DNA of 64,000 nucleotides from Pseudonocardiales bacterium. Lineage in GTDB: Bacteria; Actinomycetota; Actinomycetes; Mycobacteriales; Pseudonocardiaceae. Both the position numbers and the translations under genes were made by a program. The notes beneath the pieces were generated by a model. That model was given only the letters and a program-made list of their open reading frames with translations, ran no database searches and was not told the DNA's origin. The stretch's first letter is position 1, and every line of letters begins with the position of its first letter. Below are positions 62,977-64,000 of this stretch, piece after piece. The stretch is from assembly GCA_019241525.1 (NCBI GenBank), contig JAFAWY010000034.1, positions 62,001-126,000 of the forward strand, given 5' to 3'.

Positions 62977-63228
62977 ATGGCCAACGATGTAGATATTGTC
63001 GAGTACGAGGTGATGATTGAAGGAGAAGCCCATCCATGGGCCAAGGACACCATCTCGGTGACCGAGATTCGCGAACTCGGCAAGCTGCCGGCGGACGCAC
63101 CCGTCATTGAACAAGATCTACGCGACGGCAGCGAACGGACATTAACCGAAGACGATGTCCTACGTCCCGGTAAGCTCAGAGAAGGCGCACGACTTACCAA
63201 AAAACGGGTCAACTTTAGGAAGGGCTGA
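62977..63228 (+). CDS. single-domain multiubiquitin (beta-grasp) protein
   Basis: This 83-residue protein starts at ATG after GAGAGG at about ten bases. It fits the Multi_ubiq domain: YEVMIEGEAHPWAKDTISVT, EIRELGKLPADAPVIEQDLR, and TLTEDDVLRPGKLREGARLT, ending KKRVNFRKG. Unlike ordinary prokaryotic beta-grasp proteins such as ThiS or MoaD (GG end), this family's repeats end in a basic strand and one Gly; here that Gly is the last residue, as expected for an activatable modifier. Known relatives sit with E1-like ThiF, E2-like and JAB-domain genes. None is visible on either side, though the window ends 770 bases downstream. It is intact. Confidence 0.75.
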   Translation: MANDVDIVEYEVMIEGEAHPWAKDTISVTEIRELGKLPADAPVIEQDLRDGSERTLTEDDVLRPGKLREGARLTKKRVNFRKG

Positions 63229-63401
63229 TCAGTCGCAACGCGTTCGGTCGGTAGCTTCTAAACTCTTGGGTCCATATCGAATCTGACCCATACGTAACCA
63301 GTATGATGGTCATTACCGTCATCGTGGGCATCCCTGTGGCCAGCGACGGCATAATGCTCAGTGTCGCAACGCTCTCCGGACCGGCCGGTTGCCATTTCCT
63401 C

Positions 63402-63533
63402 CAGCACCTCGGACAGCATGAGCGGGCACACCAGCGAGGCGAGGACACCTTGGTGCGCATGCGCCAAGCCTTGGGCAATGACCACCCTTACACGGTTCGC
63501 TCAGCGGCCGCCGTCCTGACGCATCCGGGTTAG
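63402..63533 (+). pseudogene. TPR repeat fragment (NB-ARC/FxsT-like)
   Basis: One frame reads QHLGQHERAHQRGEDTLVRM and RQALGNDHPYTVRSAAAV. This is a single 42-residue tetratricopeptide repeat of the kind found in long arrays at the end of NB-ARC or FxsT-like STAND proteins (EDTLARxRRxLGxDHPDTLRSA). It ends at a stop in the next repeat. No other repeats or the ATPase are visible. It is 170 bases after the multiubiquitin gene. Confidence 0.5.
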
Positions 63534-63640
63534 CATGACTAGGTTGACCCTCGACTCGCGCAGGGCGGTGCGGCGGCTACCGGAAATCGTCATACCCTGC
63601 CACTGCTTGACGAGCTTCTCCCCCGCCCCTCCAGCACACC

Positions 63641-63754
63641 ATGGCCAAGCGTGCCGGGGCCACCGTGTCGGAGATCGTCGGCAGTCACGCGATCTACGCG
63701 TCGCCGCCGAGAGCGGTGGCCGATCTGATCAAGCAGGCCGCGGCAGAGTCCTGA
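63641..63754 (+). pseudogene. alpha/beta hydrolase C-terminal remnant
   Basis: ATG 63641 opens MAKRAGATVSEIVGSHAIYA and SPPRAVADLIKQAAAES, the catalytic-His tail (GSHAI) of the same hydrolase family as the gutted gene at 50271-50549. The N-terminal ~200 residues are absent. The tail is well preserved and in frame, suggesting a fairly recent deletion. Confidence 0.6.
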
Positions 63755-64000
63755 TCCGTGGCGATCCGTGCAACGACCGGTACCGCTGGTGGACAACTTC
63801 TACCGCAAGCGGTACCGGCCGGCCCGCGATGCAGAAAGAAGCCGCCATGGGCCCAGGTGAAAACGATCCGGGGACCGGTCGACGAGGGGGACCTTGGGAC
63901 GGTCACCCTGGACATAGGCGTGAAGCAAAATTCGGGTGGTCAGATCTGCCTCAGTTGCTGAGATCCGATGCGCTAATAGCGATGCGTCAGACTTGGTTGT
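63755..64000. other. right edge, possible partial gene
   Basis: One plus frame (AQVKTIRGPVDEGDLGTVTL) resembles the opening of phosphotriesterase-like proteins but stops at 63961. Another frame from ATG 63829 or 63847 stays open to the window end and could be a gene start. Neither can be confirmed here. Confidence 0.25.

Noticed and set aside
63830-63961. Phosphotriesterase start (IRGPVDEGDLGTVTL)
   Set aside because: Only about 15 residues resemble the family and the HxH metal motif is absent, so it stays a hint in the edge entry.
1-64000. CRISPR array, rRNA, intact IS or prophage
   Set aside because: No regularly spaced repeats, rRNA-like stretches, complete transposase with inverted repeats, or phage structural genes were seen.

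Overview
The window looks like chromosome from a high-GC actinobacterium, most likely a Mycobacterium. This is inferred from gene content and style: Kup, many alpha/beta hydrolases and SDRs, paired MarR genes, a PhyH dioxygenase, a DUF427 protein, GTG starts and short intergenic gaps. There is no rRNA, CRISPR array or intact insertion sequence. About 35 genes look intact, and roughly 20 are broken or reduced to fragments, so the region is decaying. Stretches at about 16.5-18.5 kb and 33-37.5 kb are visibly richer in A+T and carry genes of unusual style.

Layout. 0-6 kb: an exporter-type ABC protein, an enoyl-CoA hydratase fragment, a PhyH dioxygenase and a lipoprotein gamma-glutamyltransferase. 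6.1-10 kb: a zinc/manganese ABC uptake operon (binding protein, ATPase, two permeases) behind a Zur-box-like site; the binding protein is frameshifted at a C6 run. 10-15 kb: Kup, an alpha/beta hydrolase, an SDR without the usual Tyr/Lys pair, and a DUF421 membrane protein. 15.6-21 kb: a frameshifted hydrolase, an A+T-rich stretch with a His-before-Cys papain-like protein and a secreted Pro/Thr-rich protein, a BBE-type flavoenzyme and an HTH-TOBE molybdate-type regulator. 21-30 kb: TIGR03943, MerR, monooxygenase and SDR remnants among small enzymes, ending with two tandem MarR paralogues. 30-37 kb: an all-minus-strand envelope group (beta-helix lipoprotein, MurJ-like flippase, flavin monooxygenase, glycosyltransferase, lysozyme-like lipoprotein). 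37.5-49 kb: a carboxylesterase, an aromatic hydroxylase, a GNAT, a STAS protein and a large LAL regulator. 49-52 kb: a patch of hydrolase fragments. 52.3-56.1 kb: a three-subunit molybdenum hydroxylase (2Fe-2S, FAD/4Fe-4S, Mo subunits), the Mo subunit carrying a one-base frameshift. 56-61.7 kb: DUF427, a metallophosphoesterase, CsbD with a strong hairpin, HxlR with a divergent hydrolase, and a methyltransferase-like protein. 62-64 kb: gltD and MarR remnants, a single-domain multiubiquitin protein, and TPR and hydrolase fragments.

Two patterns stand out. First, four otherwise near-complete genes (metal-binding protein, hydrolase at 15.6 kb, monooxygenase at 26.4 kb, Mo subunit) each have a span of 3n+2, as if one base had been lost. 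Second, several pseudogenes keep their beginning and end but have lost the middle (MerR, CehA/McbA, alpha/beta hydrolase, MarR). The most novel intact gene is the 83-residue ubiquitin-like protein at 62977-63228. It ends in a bare C-terminal glycine, and no E1, E2 or JAB partner is visible in the window.
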